64,000 nt of DNA from JAJFUE01 sp039683515 (GCA_039683515.1 JBDKRG010000016.1:124001-188000); one strand, 5' to 3'; shown: positions 1-8,899, counted from the stretch's first letter. The notes: generated by a model from the sequence alone, not told the origin. Numbers and translations are program-made.

Positions 1-1137
1 CGCGAACCGGGCCAGGGCGTCCTCGCGCAGGCCGGCGCGGGCGGCCGCAAGGCGCGCCGGGTCGGCCAGAAGCGGCTTGAGTGCCCCGGCCAGGGACTCG
101 GCCGTCGGCTCGGCCAGCCAGCCGCGCTCGCCGATGACTTCCGGGATCGCCCCGCGCCGCGTGGCCACGACCGGGGTGTCGGCCAGCAGCGCCTCGAGCC
201 CGGCCAGCCCGAACGCCGGGTGCGTCCGCTCCGGCCAGACGAACAGGTCGGCCCCGGCCAGCATCGCGAGCTTGTCGGCCTGGCTGACCCGGCCGGCGAG
301 CCTCACGCGGCCGCCCAGCCCGAGCCGCCCGATCGCGCGCTCGATCGCCGGCCGCCAGCTTCCCTCGCCGGCGATCGTGTAATGCCATTTGAACTCGCGC
401 AGTCCGGCCAGCGCCTCGAGCGCCAGCTCGTGGCCCTTGGCCCACTCGAGCCGGCCGATCGTCAGGAGCTGAACCCCCCGCCAGCCGAGCCGCTCGCGCG
501 AGGCGGCCCGGTCCGGGTAGTCGCCGGCCTCGCGGACGGCCAGCGGGACGAGCCGGGTCTTGGCGAGGCACTCGGGGGCGATCCGCTCCAGCTCGCCGCG
601 GCTGAACGCCGAGTCGATCAGGATCGCGTCGGCGCGCCCGAGCGCCCGCCGCCAGGCCGGCGCGAACAGGAACCGGCGGCCGTAGCGCGCCCACGCCCGT
701 GCGCGGCCGCCCGGCCCGAGCGTCCGGTAGACGTCCGGGTGCATCGGCGTCTCGCTGGTGATCGTCCCGTGAACGCTGAGCACGATCGGCGGCGCCGGCC
801 GCGGCGCGCGCCACAGCCCGAGCCCGAACTCCTGGGCATGGATGACGTCAAACCGCTCTTTCGTCAGCAACTTTTCGATGATATGGCCGATCCCGAGCAT
901 ATAGCCGAGGCTGTAGCGCCGCGGCGCGGCACAAGAGGCCGGATGAACATTGATGCCAAAGTCGCGATAGCGGTCGAATTCGTCAGCGCCAAGCGGCGCG
1001 GCAAGGAGGTCAACCCCCCAGCCGGCCGCGGCCAGGCCGATGGCGAGATCCTCGACATGGCGCTCGAGCCCCCCGGCCCAGTGCGCCGGAAGCGCCCGGT
1101 TGACCAACAGAACGCGGCCTTTGACGTCGGAACTCAT
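1..1137 (-). CDS. Glycosyltransferase family 4 (partial, C-terminus outside window)
   Basis: Reading the minus strand from the ATG at 1137 gives about 379 codons with no stop before the window edge. The N-terminus (LVNRALPAHWAGGLERHV) has the glycine-rich loop typical of GT-B enzymes that transfer a sugar from a nucleotide-sugar donor. The C-terminal half carries the usual donor-site stretch ending in TPVVATRRGAIPEVI, with an acidic residue in EALLADTP. No signal peptide or membrane segment is seen, so it is cytosolic. The donor and acceptor cannot be told. It diverges from the MshEN gene. Membership of GT4 is clear from the pattern; its role in cell-surface glycan synthesis is inferred from the many other glycosyltransferases here. 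Confidence 0.85.
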   Translation of the reverse strand, partial: MSSDVKGRVLLVNRALPAHWAGGLERHVEDLAIGLAAAGWGVDLLAAPLGADEFDRYRDFGINVHPASCAAPRRYSLGYMLGIGHIIEKLLTKERFDVIHAQEFGLGLWRAPRPAPPIVLSVHGTITSETPMHPDVYRTLGPGGRARAWARYGRRFLFAPAWRRALGRADAILIDSAFSRGELERIAPECLAKTRLVPLAVREAGDYPDRAASRERLGWRGVQLLTIGRLEWAKGHELALEALAGLREFKWHYTIAGEGSWRPAIERAIGRLGLGGRVRLAGRVSQADKLAMLAGADLFVWPERTHPAFGLAGLEALLADTPVVATRRGAIPEVIGERGWLAEPTAESLAGALKPLLADPARLAAARAGLREDALARFA

Positions 1138-1209
1138 GCGAACCAGCCTATATTCGTACGAAGCTTAGGCGCAAGCTTAACAAATTTGCCATTTGCCCTT
1201 CATTTTTAC

Positions 1210-1238
1210 TTGACTTCAGAGTCCTAAAACGCAAGATT
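1210..1238 (+). promoter_or_regulatory. Possible sigma-70 promoter of the MshEN gene
   Basis: TTGACT at 1210-1215, a 17-bp spacer, then a weak -10 (AAGATT) at 1233-1238. The position upstream of the GTG start at 1323 is reasonable, but the -10 is poor. Confidence 0.3.
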
Positions 1239-1322
1239 TGGTTCAAATCATCTTGAATCAGTCCGCCGCGAGAGGTTTTTCTTCCGTTTTCGAGGCCTTA
1301 GCATCATCAAAGGGAGTCGGCA

Positions 1323-2078
1323 GTGAAGCTCATGGCCGAGGCTATCCAAGACTTGGGCGAATTGTTGTTGCGCGAGCAGGTGCTGGATGCGGAAACCCTG
1401 CACAATGCCCGCGAGGAGCAGGAACGTACCGGGCTCTCGCTGGGCCGCGTCCTGATCGATCGCGGCCTGATGCAGGAGCACGAGAAGAACTTTCTGCTGC
1501 AGAAATTCTTCGGGTTCGACCTGATCAGCCTGCGCAACACCCAGTTTGACCCGACCATATTGAACCGGATTCCGCTGGCGTTCGCCCAGAAGCACCACGT
1601 TGTCGCAATCGGCGAGCTCAGCGACGGCGCGTTGATCGTCGCGATGGAGGACCCCTCCGACCAGCTGCTGATCAAGCTGCTCGAGGACCGGCTGGGCCGG
1701 TCGCTCAAGCCGGTGCTGGCGCGGCGCGACGACCTGCTGCGGGCGTTCAAGTATTACAAGGACATGCCCGCCCAGCCCGCCGGCGAAGCGGAGGAAGTCG
1801 AGGAGGCCGCGGCCGTCGGCGGCACGAGCAAGCTGGCCCAGGGGCTGATCGCGCTGATCATGATCCTGCCGATCCTGCTGCTCCTGCTCGCGATCAAGAT
1901 CGATCTCGGACATTTCGGCAGCCTGCTCAACCAACTCATCTATCAGGACAAGATCGTCACGACGAACGACCTGTGCGTGTATATCGGGCTTGGGTGGATG
2001 CTGTGGGCGCTGCTCGTCTACGAGGTGGGCGGCCTGCTCGGCGGCCGGCAGAAGAAAGAGGCCGAGACCGAATCCTGA
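1323..2078 (+). CDS. MshEN-domain membrane protein (PilB/GspE N-domain without ATPase)
   Basis: 251 aa. Residues about 8-60 contain two consecutive MshEN-type motifs (DLGELLLREQVLD... and SLGRVLIDRGLM...), followed to about residue 145 by the rest of the N-terminal domain of type II/IV secretion ATPases. There is no Walker motif. Instead the protein ends with two hydrophobic segments at about 167-190 and 212-240. MshEN domains in other bacteria bind cyclic di-GMP; that this one does is inference. The GTG start is chosen because GGGAG at 1312-1316 sits 6 nt upstream; an in-frame ATG lies at 1332. It could be a membrane-anchored regulator of the pilus machinery represented by pilT and pilD in this window. 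Confidence 0.75.
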   Translation: MKLMAEAIQDLGELLLREQVLDAETLHNAREEQERTGLSLGRVLIDRGLMQEHEKNFLLQKFFGFDLISLRNTQFDPTILNRIPLAFAQKHHVVAIGELSDGALIVAMEDPSDQLLIKLLEDRLGRSLKPVLARRDDLLRAFKYYKDMPAQPAGEAEEVEEAAAVGGTSKLAQGLIALIMILPILLLLLAIKIDLGHFGSLLNQLIYQDKIVTTNDLCVYIGLGWMLWALLVYEVGGLLGGRQKKEAETES

Positions 2079-2189
2079 GCCCGCCTCGATTGTGACACCC
2101 TCCAGATAACTTCGTGCCTGGCATGACCGCTTGAAGTTTGCCCGGTCGTTTTTCCGCCGTCCCACTGCCCGAAAAAGTCGGCGCCGGGA

Positions 2190-2218
2190 TTGACGGTTCA
2201 CGGGCCTCGTCATAAACT
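2190..2218 (+). promoter_or_regulatory. Putative sigma-70 promoter of the LVIVD-repeat gene
   Basis: TTGACG at 2190-2195, 17-bp spacer, TAAACT at 2213-2218. This would leave an untranslated leader of about 120 nt before the ATG at 2346. The leader is purine-rich near its end and shows no riboswitch I can name. Confidence 0.45.
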
Positions 2219-2345
2219 CGCCGTTAGATAAGTTTTTCAGGCTACCGGTTTGCGCGCCTCAGGGGTGGGGGATGCAGCTTCGCAGGGAAGGTGTTTCCGT
2301 GCCTTTCCGCGATACGACCATCTTGAAACGAGAGGGTGGCGAGAG

Positions 2346-3752
2346 ATGAAACGCTTACATTTTTGTGCGGGTGCTTTGATCTTCGCATTGATGTGTTCCC
2401 AGGCCTTGGCCCAGGCGGCGAGCCAGTTCAGTTACAACTTCGAACCGGTGAGCTTTCTCAGAATGCCCGGCGGCGCCTTGAATTCTTTGGAGGGCAAGAA
2501 CGGCCAAGCCGTCATCAAGGGAAACCGGCTCTATGTTCTGGACGGGGTGGGTTACTCCCAAACGTCCGATTTCGTCCATGGTTTCGATATTTCGGATCCG
2601 GCCGCGCCGCGACTGCTGTTCAGTTGTCAACTCCCAAACGATTACTATAAAGCCATGTATGTCAACAACGGTTATGCCATTTTGTCTCGTATCAGCGGAG
2701 CGAACATATTGGTTCGGCTTGACGACGCGAATCCCACGACGCAGACGACCACGATTCCCGCCGAAATTCTTGGCCAGTCCGACAGCATCCTGGTCGTGAA
2801 CGACACGCCCGGCCGCGTTCAGTTCTGGGACATCACGAACCCCGCGGCCGCTTACAAGATTTCGTCCAAGTCGGCGCCGATTCCGGTGCAATACCCGACC
2901 GTTGGCGGTTCAGTTCTTTATATTAAGGATTTTGTTTATGACTTCAGCGATGTTCACAATCCGAAGAAAATCGAGGCGAACATCTCGGCGGATTACTACC
3001 TGATAATGGGCTCAACGGGATATTATTACGATAACACTTATAATCTATTGGTCATTGACGATCTCTCGAATCCCGTGTCCCCACGTAGGTTGGGCACCTA
3101 TGTTTTGGGAGAGATTCAAGAATATAACAATGCGGGCATTGAAACGAGTTTGGTGATTGATGGATCCCTGGCATTTTTCCTCAATATCAACGCTGACCTT
3201 TACGCGTTCGATCTTTCCAACCCCGGCTCGCCGGATTTCGTCCGGGGATACCGCCGGATTCCGAATATCTACGGTGCGATTGTGGGGCAAAACAGCCTCG
3301 TCTATCTGTTCGATTCCATGAACCAGACGCTGGCTGTGTATCGCTATACCGGCCCGCGCCCGGGCCTGGTTCACGGCGCCTCGCTGGTCAACACGTCGTC
3401 GCCGGCCAGCATCCAGACGGGCAAGAGCGGCACGGCCTCCGTCACGCTGCGCAACTCCGGATCGAGCGCGTGGGGCGGGACGCTCGGCTACGACCTGAAC
3501 GTCAACTCGGATCCCGGCAACATCGTCGCCGGCACCAGCCAGCATATCGCCATCCCCGACGGCGTCACCGTTCAACCCGGCCAGCAGTACACGTTCCAGG
3601 TGCCGCTCCTCGGCCCCGCCACGACCGGCCACTACACCGTTCAGCTCCAGATGATCCATCAGTTCGTCACGAAGTTCGGGCCGGTCGTCAGCTTCGACAT
3701 CGACGTCGTCAGCGCCGGCAACTCGGTCCAGAACTGGGCGTTGTTCGACTGA
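2346..3752 (+). CDS. Secreted LVIVD-repeat beta-propeller-like protein
   Basis: 468 aa from the ATG at 2346, behind a GA-rich ribosome-binding region; an upstream in-frame start at 2250 would bury the signal peptide. Residues 1-24 are a signal peptide ending ALAQA. The body contains several LVIVD-type repeats recognisable as GFDISDPAAPRLL, QFWDITNPAAAYK and AFDLSNPGSPDFV, the repeat of secreted propeller-like proteins of unknown function. The last approximately 110 residues form an Ig-like domain resembling the Nbr1 'FW' domain (SSAWGG, VQPGQQYTFQVPL, GHYTVQLQM). No catalytic residues were recognised. It stands alone between a putative promoter and a terminator. Confidence 0.75.
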   Translation: MKRLHFCAGALIFALMCSQALAQAASQFSYNFEPVSFLRMPGGALNSLEGKNGQAVIKGNRLYVLDGVGYSQTSDFVHGFDISDPAAPRLLFSCQLPNDYYKAMYVNNGYAILSRISGANILVRLDDANPTTQTTTIPAEILGQSDSILVVNDTPGRVQFWDITNPAAAYKISSKSAPIPVQYPTVGGSVLYIKDFVYDFSDVHNPKKIEANISADYYLIMGSTGYYYDNTYNLLVIDDLSNPVSPRRLGTYVLGEIQEYNNAGIETSLVIDGSLAFFLNINADLYAFDLSNPGSPDFVRGYRRIPNIYGAIVGQNSLVYLFDSMNQTLAVYRYTGPRPGLVHGASLVNTSSPASIQTGKSGTASVTLRNSGSSAWGGTLGYDLNVNSDPGNIVAGTSQHIAIPDGVTVQPGQQYTFQVPLLGPATTGHYTVQLQMIHQFVTKFGPVVSFDIDVVSAGNSVQNWALFD

Positions 3753-3773
3753 GCCGGGCTGGATAAATAAATG

Positions 3774-3806
3774 ACGGGGACGACGCTCGGGTCGCCCCCG
3801 TTTTTT
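3774..3806 (+). terminator. Rho-independent terminator of the LVIVD-repeat gene
   Basis: Stem CGGGGACGAC / GTCGCCCCCG with one mismatch, followed by TTTTTT. Confidence 0.8.
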
Positions 3807-3836
3807 ATAGACAGAGGGCGCCGAGAAAATCCGATG

Positions 3837-3912
3837 ATTTCGGAACCGCGTCAGCGGTTCGACGTTCAAAGCCGTGGGTTGCCGATTCTGTTCTCGAATC
3901 GGCAACCCACGG
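3837..3912 (+). repeat. REP-B palindromic element, copy 1
   Basis: About 76 bp with two hairpins: AACCGCgtcaGCGGTT, then a perfect 17-bp stem beginning CCGTGGGTTGCCGATTC. Nearly identical to the copy at 8658-8733; a third, inverted copy lies at 8831-8899. Confidence 0.85.
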
Positions 3913-3936
3913 TAGCGCTCATGCCCGCATTGAATC

Positions 3937-5076
3937 TCAATACTCGTCCGACGGCGTGGCGCCGCCCTGCACGGTCGCCATCTTCTGCGATTCGGCCTCT
4001 TCGCTGGCGGCGGTCGTCCCGCCCATCAGGATGTTGCGCATGGTCTCGTAGCTCTGGGCGCGCTCCAGGCAGACCTCGCCCGTGATCAGGTTCTTGCGGT
4101 AGAGCATCACCAGGTAATCGTCGAGCGTGATCATCCCCTGCTTGGCGCTGGTCTGGATGACCGACGTCAGGCGGTTGGTCTTGCGCTCGCGGATCAGGTT
4201 GGCGACGGCCGGCGTGTTGTGCATGATCTCGAACGCCGCGATGCGCCCCTTGCCCGACGCCCTCGGCAGCAGCGTCTGCGACAGGATGCTCGTCAGCGAC
4301 ACCGAAAGCACCGAGCGGATCTGCTCCTGCTGGGTGGCCGGGAACTGGTCGATGATGCGGTCGACCGTCTGCGCCGACCCGATCGTGTGGAGCGTGCCGA
4401 AGACGAGGTGGCCCGTTTCGGCCGCGGTGATGGCCGCCTCCATCGTCTCGAGGTCGCGCATCTCGCCGACGAGGATGACGTCGGGGTCCTGGCGCAGCGC
4501 CCCGCGCAGGGCGTTGGCGAAACTCGGCGTGTCGATGTGCAGCTCGCGCTGCGTCACGATGCATTTCTTGTTGTTGTGCGTGTATTCGATCGGGTCCTCG
4601 ATCGTGATGATGTGCACCTCGCGGTTCTCGTTGATCCAGTCGATCATCGTCGCCAGCGAGGTGGTCTTGCCCGAGCCGGTCGGGCCGGTCACGATCACCA
4701 TCCCGCGGATCGCCTGCAGGACCGGGTAGAGCGATTCCTTGGGCAGCCCGAGCTGCTCGAACGTGAAGATGCGCGTCGGGATCAGGCGCATGCAGATGCC
4801 GACCATCGAGCGCGCCCGGAAGATGTTGGTGCGGAAGCGGGCCATGTCGCTGAACGCGTACGAGAAGTCGGCGCTCCCCTGCTCCTGAAGGAGCTGCTGG
4901 TAGCGCGGCGGCGTGATCTCCTTCATGAGCCGCTCGGTGTCGTCGGGCCTGAGCGTGGTCGGGTCCAGGATCTCGAACCGGCCGTGGCAGCGGATCATCG
5001 GCGCCATGAACGGCCGGATGTGCAGATCCTCCGCGTCGCGCGCGACCACGATCTCCAGGATTTCGTTAATATCCAT
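3937..5076 (-). CDS. pilT: Type IV pilus retraction ATPase PilT
   Basis: 379 aa cytosolic AAA+/VirB11-type ATPase that powers pilus retraction. Visible motifs are Walker A GPTGSGKT (131-138), the Asp box ITIEDPIEYTH, Walker B DVILVGEMRD (from 199), the His box GTLHT (227-231) and a C-terminal AVANLIRER, equivalent to the AIRNLIRE box of PilT. The start is ATG at 5076, with GGGAGG 6 nt upstream; a TTG at 5094 would overlap that site. The last about 15 residues are Thr/Ala/Glu-rich. No pilus operon surrounds it, which is common for pilT. PilU is the alternative, but the C-terminal box fits PilT. Confidence 0.93.
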   Translation of the reverse strand: MDINEILEIVVARDAEDLHIRPFMAPMIRCHGRFEILDPTTLRPDDTERLMKEITPPRYQQLLQEQGSADFSYAFSDMARFRTNIFRARSMVGICMRLIPTRIFTFEQLGLPKESLYPVLQAIRGMVIVTGPTGSGKTTSLATMIDWINENREVHIITIEDPIEYTHNNKKCIVTQRELHIDTPSFANALRGALRQDPDVILVGEMRDLETMEAAITAAETGHLVFGTLHTIGSAQTVDRIIDQFPATQQEQIRSVLSVSLTSILSQTLLPRASGKGRIAAFEIMHNTPAVANLIRERKTNRLTSVIQTSAKQGMITLDDYLVMLYRKNLITGEVCLERAQSYETMRNILMGGTTAASEEAESQKMATVQGGATPSDEY

Positions 5077-5105
5077 GGGAGCCCTCCCGGCCAATGTGGG
5101 ATATC

Positions 5106-5196
5106 TTCGTGCTCTTGCTCAGCTTGCCAGCCGAAGCCTTGGCGAAGACTGGTGCTCTTACTCGTGCTCGTGCTCGTAATCGAAATCGAAAATCGA
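5106..5196 (+). repeat. TCG-word mosaic repeat (family C), copy 1
   Basis: Words ending in TCG: repeated GCTCGT, then TAATCG, AAATCG and AAAATCG. It lies just upstream of the pilT start; a diffuse part begins at 5106 and the dense part is 5152-5196. Confidence 0.8.
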
Positions 5197-5291
5197 ACTG
5201 AGTTGAGCGGCTCTTTTGCTGATTGATTGAATTATATGGCTTCTGCCCGGCGGTGGAAACAATGAAATTGGGGGAAAACGTGAACGGGGGA

Positions 5292-6296
5292 TTAAAAATG
5301 CCGGAATGTCCGGTCGGCGGTCTTCATGCGCCGGCCTGAAACATCGATCAAAAACCGGCCTTTTCCGGCCGCGACCCGGCCGATGCGCGTCACGGCGGTC
5401 TTGATCCCCGCGCGCTCGAACGCGCGCCGGATCGTCTCCTCGGGTTTGGCGGTGCAGAACATCAGCTCGTAATCCTCGCCGCCGAACAGGACCGGCTCAA
5501 GCGGGTCGATCCCCGCTCGCCGGCAAAATGCCCCAACGGCCGCGCTGATCGGCAACGCCGCCGCCTCGATCCGGATCGCGCAGCCGGAGGCCCCGGCGAT
5601 CCGCCCGCTGTCGCACCAGATCCCATCGCTGACGTCGAGCATGGCCAGGTCGGGGCAGATCCTTGCCAGCACGGCGCCTTCTTCGATGCGCGGCTCGGGC
5701 CGGTTGTGGCGGGCGATGAGTTGTGGGGCGCCGATGCCGCGGCTCAAGGCCAGGAGCCCGGCGCCGGACTCGCCGGGCCGGCCGGTGACGTAAAGGTGCT
5801 GCCCCGGCCGCGCCTGCGAGCGCCTCGCCAGGACCGGCTTGCCCGCGCGCCGCACGGCCGGCACGCCGAGCGCGGTGATGGAAATCGTCCACTGCGGCGC
5901 CCGCGTCAGGTCCCCGCCGGCCAGCGGGCAATCCCAGCGCCGCGCCCCCTCGCGCAGGCCCATGAAGAACGCGCGCAGCTCGTCGGCCGCCGCGTTGGCC
6001 GGCACGCTCAGGGTCAGGAGCGCCGCGACCGGCCTGGCCCCCATCGCGGCCAGGTCCGAGACGTTGACGGCCAGCGCCTTGCGGCCGAGGTCGCGCGCGC
6101 CGATCCAGTCGCGCCGGAAGTGAACCCCCTCGATCAGCGCGTCGGCGGTGGCCACGACCGGCCCCCGCCCGACCTCGATCGCCGCGGCGTCGTCGCCGAT
6201 GCCGAGGACGAGGCGCGGGTCGTCGCCGCCGAACCAGCGCCGGACCCGGCGCAGCCACGCGATCTCCCCGAAATGTTGGAGTTGCTTGCCCATCAT
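5292..6296 (-). CDS. thiL: Thiamine-monophosphate kinase ThiL
   Basis: Phosphorylates thiamine monophosphate to thiamine pyrophosphate in the cytosol, the last step of cofactor synthesis. About 334 aa, normal length for ThiL. AIR-synthase-like fold signatures are LGIGDDAAAI near the N-terminus, VATADALIEGVHF, NVSDLAAMGA, AGGDLTRAP, DVSDGI and FGGEDYELMF. The start could be ATG 6296 or ATG 6293; neither has a strong ribosome site. It is divergent from the foldase at 6403. No TPP riboswitch is seen upstream. Confidence 0.93.
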   Translation of the reverse strand: MMGKQLQHFGEIAWLRRVRRWFGGDDPRLVLGIGDDAAAIEVGRGPVVATADALIEGVHFRRDWIGARDLGRKALAVNVSDLAAMGARPVAALLTLSVPANAAADELRAFFMGLREGARRWDCPLAGGDLTRAPQWTISITALGVPAVRRAGKPVLARRSQARPGQHLYVTGRPGESGAGLLALSRGIGAPQLIARHNRPEPRIEEGAVLARICPDLAMLDVSDGIWCDSGRIAGASGCAIRIEAAALPISAAVGAFCRRAGIDPLEPVLFGGEDYELMFCTAKPEETIRRAFERAGIKTAVTRIGRVAAGKGRFLIDVSGRRMKTADRTFRHF

Positions 6297-6402
6297 CAAT
6301 AAAAATGGCTGGTTTTCATCTCAACGTTCAAGGATAATGTTGCTTTGCGCGTTCGATGTAGGGTCAAGCAACCCACACTTACCAACGAAAGGCATTCTTT
6401 CC

Positions 6403-7575
6403 ATGTCATTCACACGACTGATGAGCCGGTCCCTGCTGCTTGGACTCGGCATGTTCCTGTTCGCCGTTATCGCCGCTCACGGCCAGGCGCCGGACGATAA
6501 AGCCACATCCCCGACCAAGAAGTTGGCCCCCGACACGGTTCTGGTCCTCGTCAACGGCAAGTCGATCACCCAGAAGGACGTCGACGACTACGTGAGCAGC
6601 ATGCTCAACATGCAGCTGCGCCAGATGGGCCCCAACGGCCAGCTTCGCCCCGAGGACATCCGCAACCTGCGCGGCATGATCGAGTCCGACGCGCGCGACA
6701 AGCTGATCAACGCCAAGCTGTTCGAGCAGGCCGTCGAGCCCTTCATGAGCAAGGTCACCGACAAGGAAATCAAGGACCGCCTCGAGGAAATCAAGAAGCT
6801 CTACGCCAAGGAAGGCCAGGATTTCGAAAAACTCCTCGCCCGCCAGCGGATCCCCGCCTCCGAGATGAACGCCAAGATCCGCCAGCAGATCGCCGCGACC
6901 CGCTTCATCGAGTCGAGCGAAGGCTCGATGAGCCCGACCGAGAAGGAAATCCGCGAGTTCATCAAGGAACACAAGGACCGCCTCGACCGGCCCGAAGAGA
7001 TCCGCACGAGCCACATCCTGATCGGCACCAAGGACGCCGAATCGACCGCCACGGCCAAGGCCAAGGCCGACCAGGTCCGCAAGGATGTCATGACCAACCC
7101 GAAGGACTGGGACAAGTTCGCGGCCAAGTACTCCGATGACCCGGGCTCGAAGGACAACGGCGGCGACGTCGGCTTCATCAACCGCGAAGCCCCGTTCGTC
7201 GAGCCGTACAAGGACGCCGCGTTCGCGCTCAAGAAGATCGGCGACGTCAGCCCCGTCACCGAAAGCCAGTTCGGCTTCCACATCATCAAGCTGACCGACA
7301 AAAAGGCCGCCCAGACCGCCACGTTTGAGTCGGTCGGCGAAGAAGTCAAGATGATCATCGAGAGCCAGAAGATGATGCAGGCGACCCAGCCGGCCATCGA
7401 CAAGCTCCGCGCCAAGGCCAAGATCGAGGTCAAGGTCCCCGAGACCAAGCCGGCGCCGATGATGATGGACGGCGACAAGGCGTCCACGTCGACGATGCCG
7501 CGCATGATGCGTCCGCGCCCCGGCCAGCGCCCGCGCGGCGCCCGCACGCCGGGCAACGCCCCCAGCGCCAAGTAA
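6403..7575 (+). CDS. SurA/PpiC-type peptidyl-prolyl isomerase, secreted
   Basis: 390 aa. A signal peptide occupies residues 1 to about 27 (cleavage near AAHGQA). A SurA_N-like helical region follows from about 45 to 195, starting VLVLVNGKSITQKDVDDYV. A parvulin domain lies near 195-305 (EEIRTSHILIG, DDPGSKDNGGDVGFI, FGFHIIKLTDKK). The C-terminus is Pro/Arg-rich and low complexity. It should catalyse proline isomerisation or act as a periplasmic chaperone for outer-membrane proteins. The ATG at 6403 follows GAAAGG; a longer frame to 6148 overlaps thiL antisense and is not used. Confidence 0.85.
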   Translation: MSFTRLMSRSLLLGLGMFLFAVIAAHGQAPDDKATSPTKKLAPDTVLVLVNGKSITQKDVDDYVSSMLNMQLRQMGPNGQLRPEDIRNLRGMIESDARDKLINAKLFEQAVEPFMSKVTDKEIKDRLEEIKKLYAKEGQDFEKLLARQRIPASEMNAKIRQQIAATRFIESSEGSMSPTEKEIREFIKEHKDRLDRPEEIRTSHILIGTKDAESTATAKAKADQVRKDVMTNPKDWDKFAAKYSDDPGSKDNGGDVGFINREAPFVEPYKDAAFALKKIGDVSPVTESQFGFHIIKLTDKKAAQTATFESVGEEVKMIIESQKMMQATQPAIDKLRAKAKIEVKVPETKPAPMMMDGDKASTSTMPRMMRPRPGQRPRGARTPGNAPSAK

Positions 7576-7592
7576 TCCCGCATCCATTCATG

Positions 7593-7627
7593 AAAAGACG
7601 CCCGCGCCATCCGGCGCGGGCGTCTTT
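7593..7627. terminator. Bidirectional terminator between convergent genes
   Basis: GACGCCCGCGCC-atcc-GGCGCGGGCGTC flanked by AAAA on the left and TTT on the right; serves the foldase (+) and the esterase (-). Confidence 0.85.
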
Positions 7628-7658
7628 GTATTTGGGGACCGATCGGGGCGGCGGGCAG

Positions 7659-8606
7659 TTACTTCCTGTCCAGCAGCCCCCGGCCGCGCATCCACTCCTC
7701 GAGCCGCGCCGGCCACGTCGAGGCAACGGGGGCCAGGCTCGGCCGCAGGCCGTAGCCGTGCTTGTCGTAATCGTAAAGATGGACCTCGGCCGGAACGCCG
7801 GCCGCGTGCAGCGCCGACACGAACCGGATGCTGTTTTCGATCGGGACGACCGGATCGTCGGTGCTCGAGGTCAGGAACGTCGGCGGCGTTCGGGGCGTCA
7901 CCTGGCGCTCGGCCGAGAATTCCCACACCAGCTCCGCCGGCGGGTTGGCCCCCAACAGGTATTTGCGCGAGTTGGCGTGGGTCACTCCCGCCTCCATCGT
8001 GATGACCGGGTAGATGAGCGCCAGGAAGTCGGCCCGGCAACTGACGCGCTCGACCGGATCGGCGGCGCCGGGCCGGCCGTCGTCGAACATCGTCCCGACC
8101 GAGGCCGCCAGGTGGCCGCCCGCCGAGAACCCCATCAGGCCGATGCGGGCCGGGTCCAGGCGCCACTTCGCGGCCTGGCTGCGGACCAGGCGGATGGCGC
8201 GCTTGGCGTCCTGCTGGGGCAGGGGGTCCTCGCCGTCCCCAACCGTGCCGTTGGGCAGCCGGTATTTGAGCACGAAGCCGGCCACGCCGAACGCATTGAG
8301 CCGGCGCGCCACCTCTTCGCCTTCCTTGACGGGGACCTCGCGCATGTAGGCCCCGCCGGGGCAGATGATGAAGGCCGCGCCGGTGGCCTTGGCCGGCTTC
8401 GGCAGGAACGCCTCGAGCGTCGGCACGGTGATGCTGGTGACGGCGGTGTCGCCCTGGGTATTCAGGGTGATGATTTTTTCGCCGGCGCCGATGTCGGCCG
8501 CCGACTGATGCGGCCAGATCACCATCGGCGGCTCTTCCGCGCCGCGCGCCGTCATGGACGACGCCAGCAGCGCCGCCGCGACCAGAAACGACCAAACCCG
8601 TGTCAT
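7659..8606 (-). CDS. Secreted alpha/beta-hydrolase (esterase, BD-FAE/acetyl-xylan-esterase-like)
   Basis: 315 aa. A signal peptide (about 1-24, ending TARGAEE) is followed by an alpha/beta-hydrolase core. Seen are the oxyanion-type ICPGGAYM, the nucleophile elbow GFSAGG, an acid in SSTDDPVVPIEN, and a late His in YDKHGYG. It probably hydrolyses carbohydrate esters in the periplasm or outside; the substrate is not known. Start ATG 8606 has GGGAGGA 7 nt upstream. The open frame continues upstream to 8726, but those codons are REP-B repeat sequence and are not counted. Confidence 0.85.
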   Translation of the reverse strand: MTRVWSFLVAAALLASSMTARGAEEPPMVIWPHQSAADIGAGEKIITLNTQGDTAVTSITVPTLEAFLPKPAKATGAAFIICPGGAYMREVPVKEGEEVARRLNAFGVAGFVLKYRLPNGTVGDGEDPLPQQDAKRAIRLVRSQAAKWRLDPARIGLMGFSAGGHLAASVGTMFDDGRPGAADPVERVSCRADFLALIYPVITMEAGVTHANSRKYLLGANPPAELVWEFSAERQVTPRTPPTFLTSSTDDPVVPIENSIRFVSALHAAGVPAEVHLYDYDKHGYGLRPSLAPVASTWPARLEEWMRGRGLLDRK

Positions 8607-8657
8607 CGTGGATTCCTCCCGCATGCAATTTCCCAAGCGTTCAATATTGATGATGAT

Positions 8658-8733
8658 ATTTCGGAACCGCGCCAGCGGTTCGACTTTCAAAGCCGTGGGT
8701 CGCCGATTCTGTTTTTGAATCGGCAACCCACGG
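8658..8733 (+). repeat. REP-B palindromic element, copy 2
   Basis: Same 76-bp two-hairpin element as 3837-3912 with few changes. Together with the inverted copy at 8831 it makes a head-to-head pair in the 458-bp gap 8607-9064. Between them, 8750-8815 holds further small palindromes based on GGTTCGACAA / GTCGAACC. Confidence 0.85.
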
Positions 8734-8830
8734 TAACGTGCACAGAATAGAACCGATTGATCGGTTCGACAACGTGTATGTGCCGGTTTTGTCGAACCGG
8801 CAAACCGGTTCGGTTTGATGTGATCGCGCT

Positions 8831-8899
8831 CCGTGGGTTGAATCGCAACGGCGGCGATTCAACCCACGGCTTTGAACGTCGAACCGCTGGCGCGGTTCC
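8831..8899 (-). repeat. REP-B palindromic element, copy 3 (inverted)
   Basis: Reads CCGTGGGTTGAATCGC, a loop, GCGATTCAACCCACGG, then the shared foot GAACGTCGAACCGCTGG. The outer stem matches copies 1-2 but the inner stem differs (GAATCGC instead of GCCGATTC), so the stem has changed with both arms still paired. Confidence 0.8.

Noticed and set aside
2219..2345. Possible cyclic di-GMP or other riboswitch in the leader of the LVIVD gene
   Set aside because: The conserved bases and helices of known classes could not be matched.
8607..8726. N-terminal extension of the esterase to 8726
   Set aside because: These codons are REP-B repeat sequence and the signal peptide with a strong ribosome site begins at 8606.
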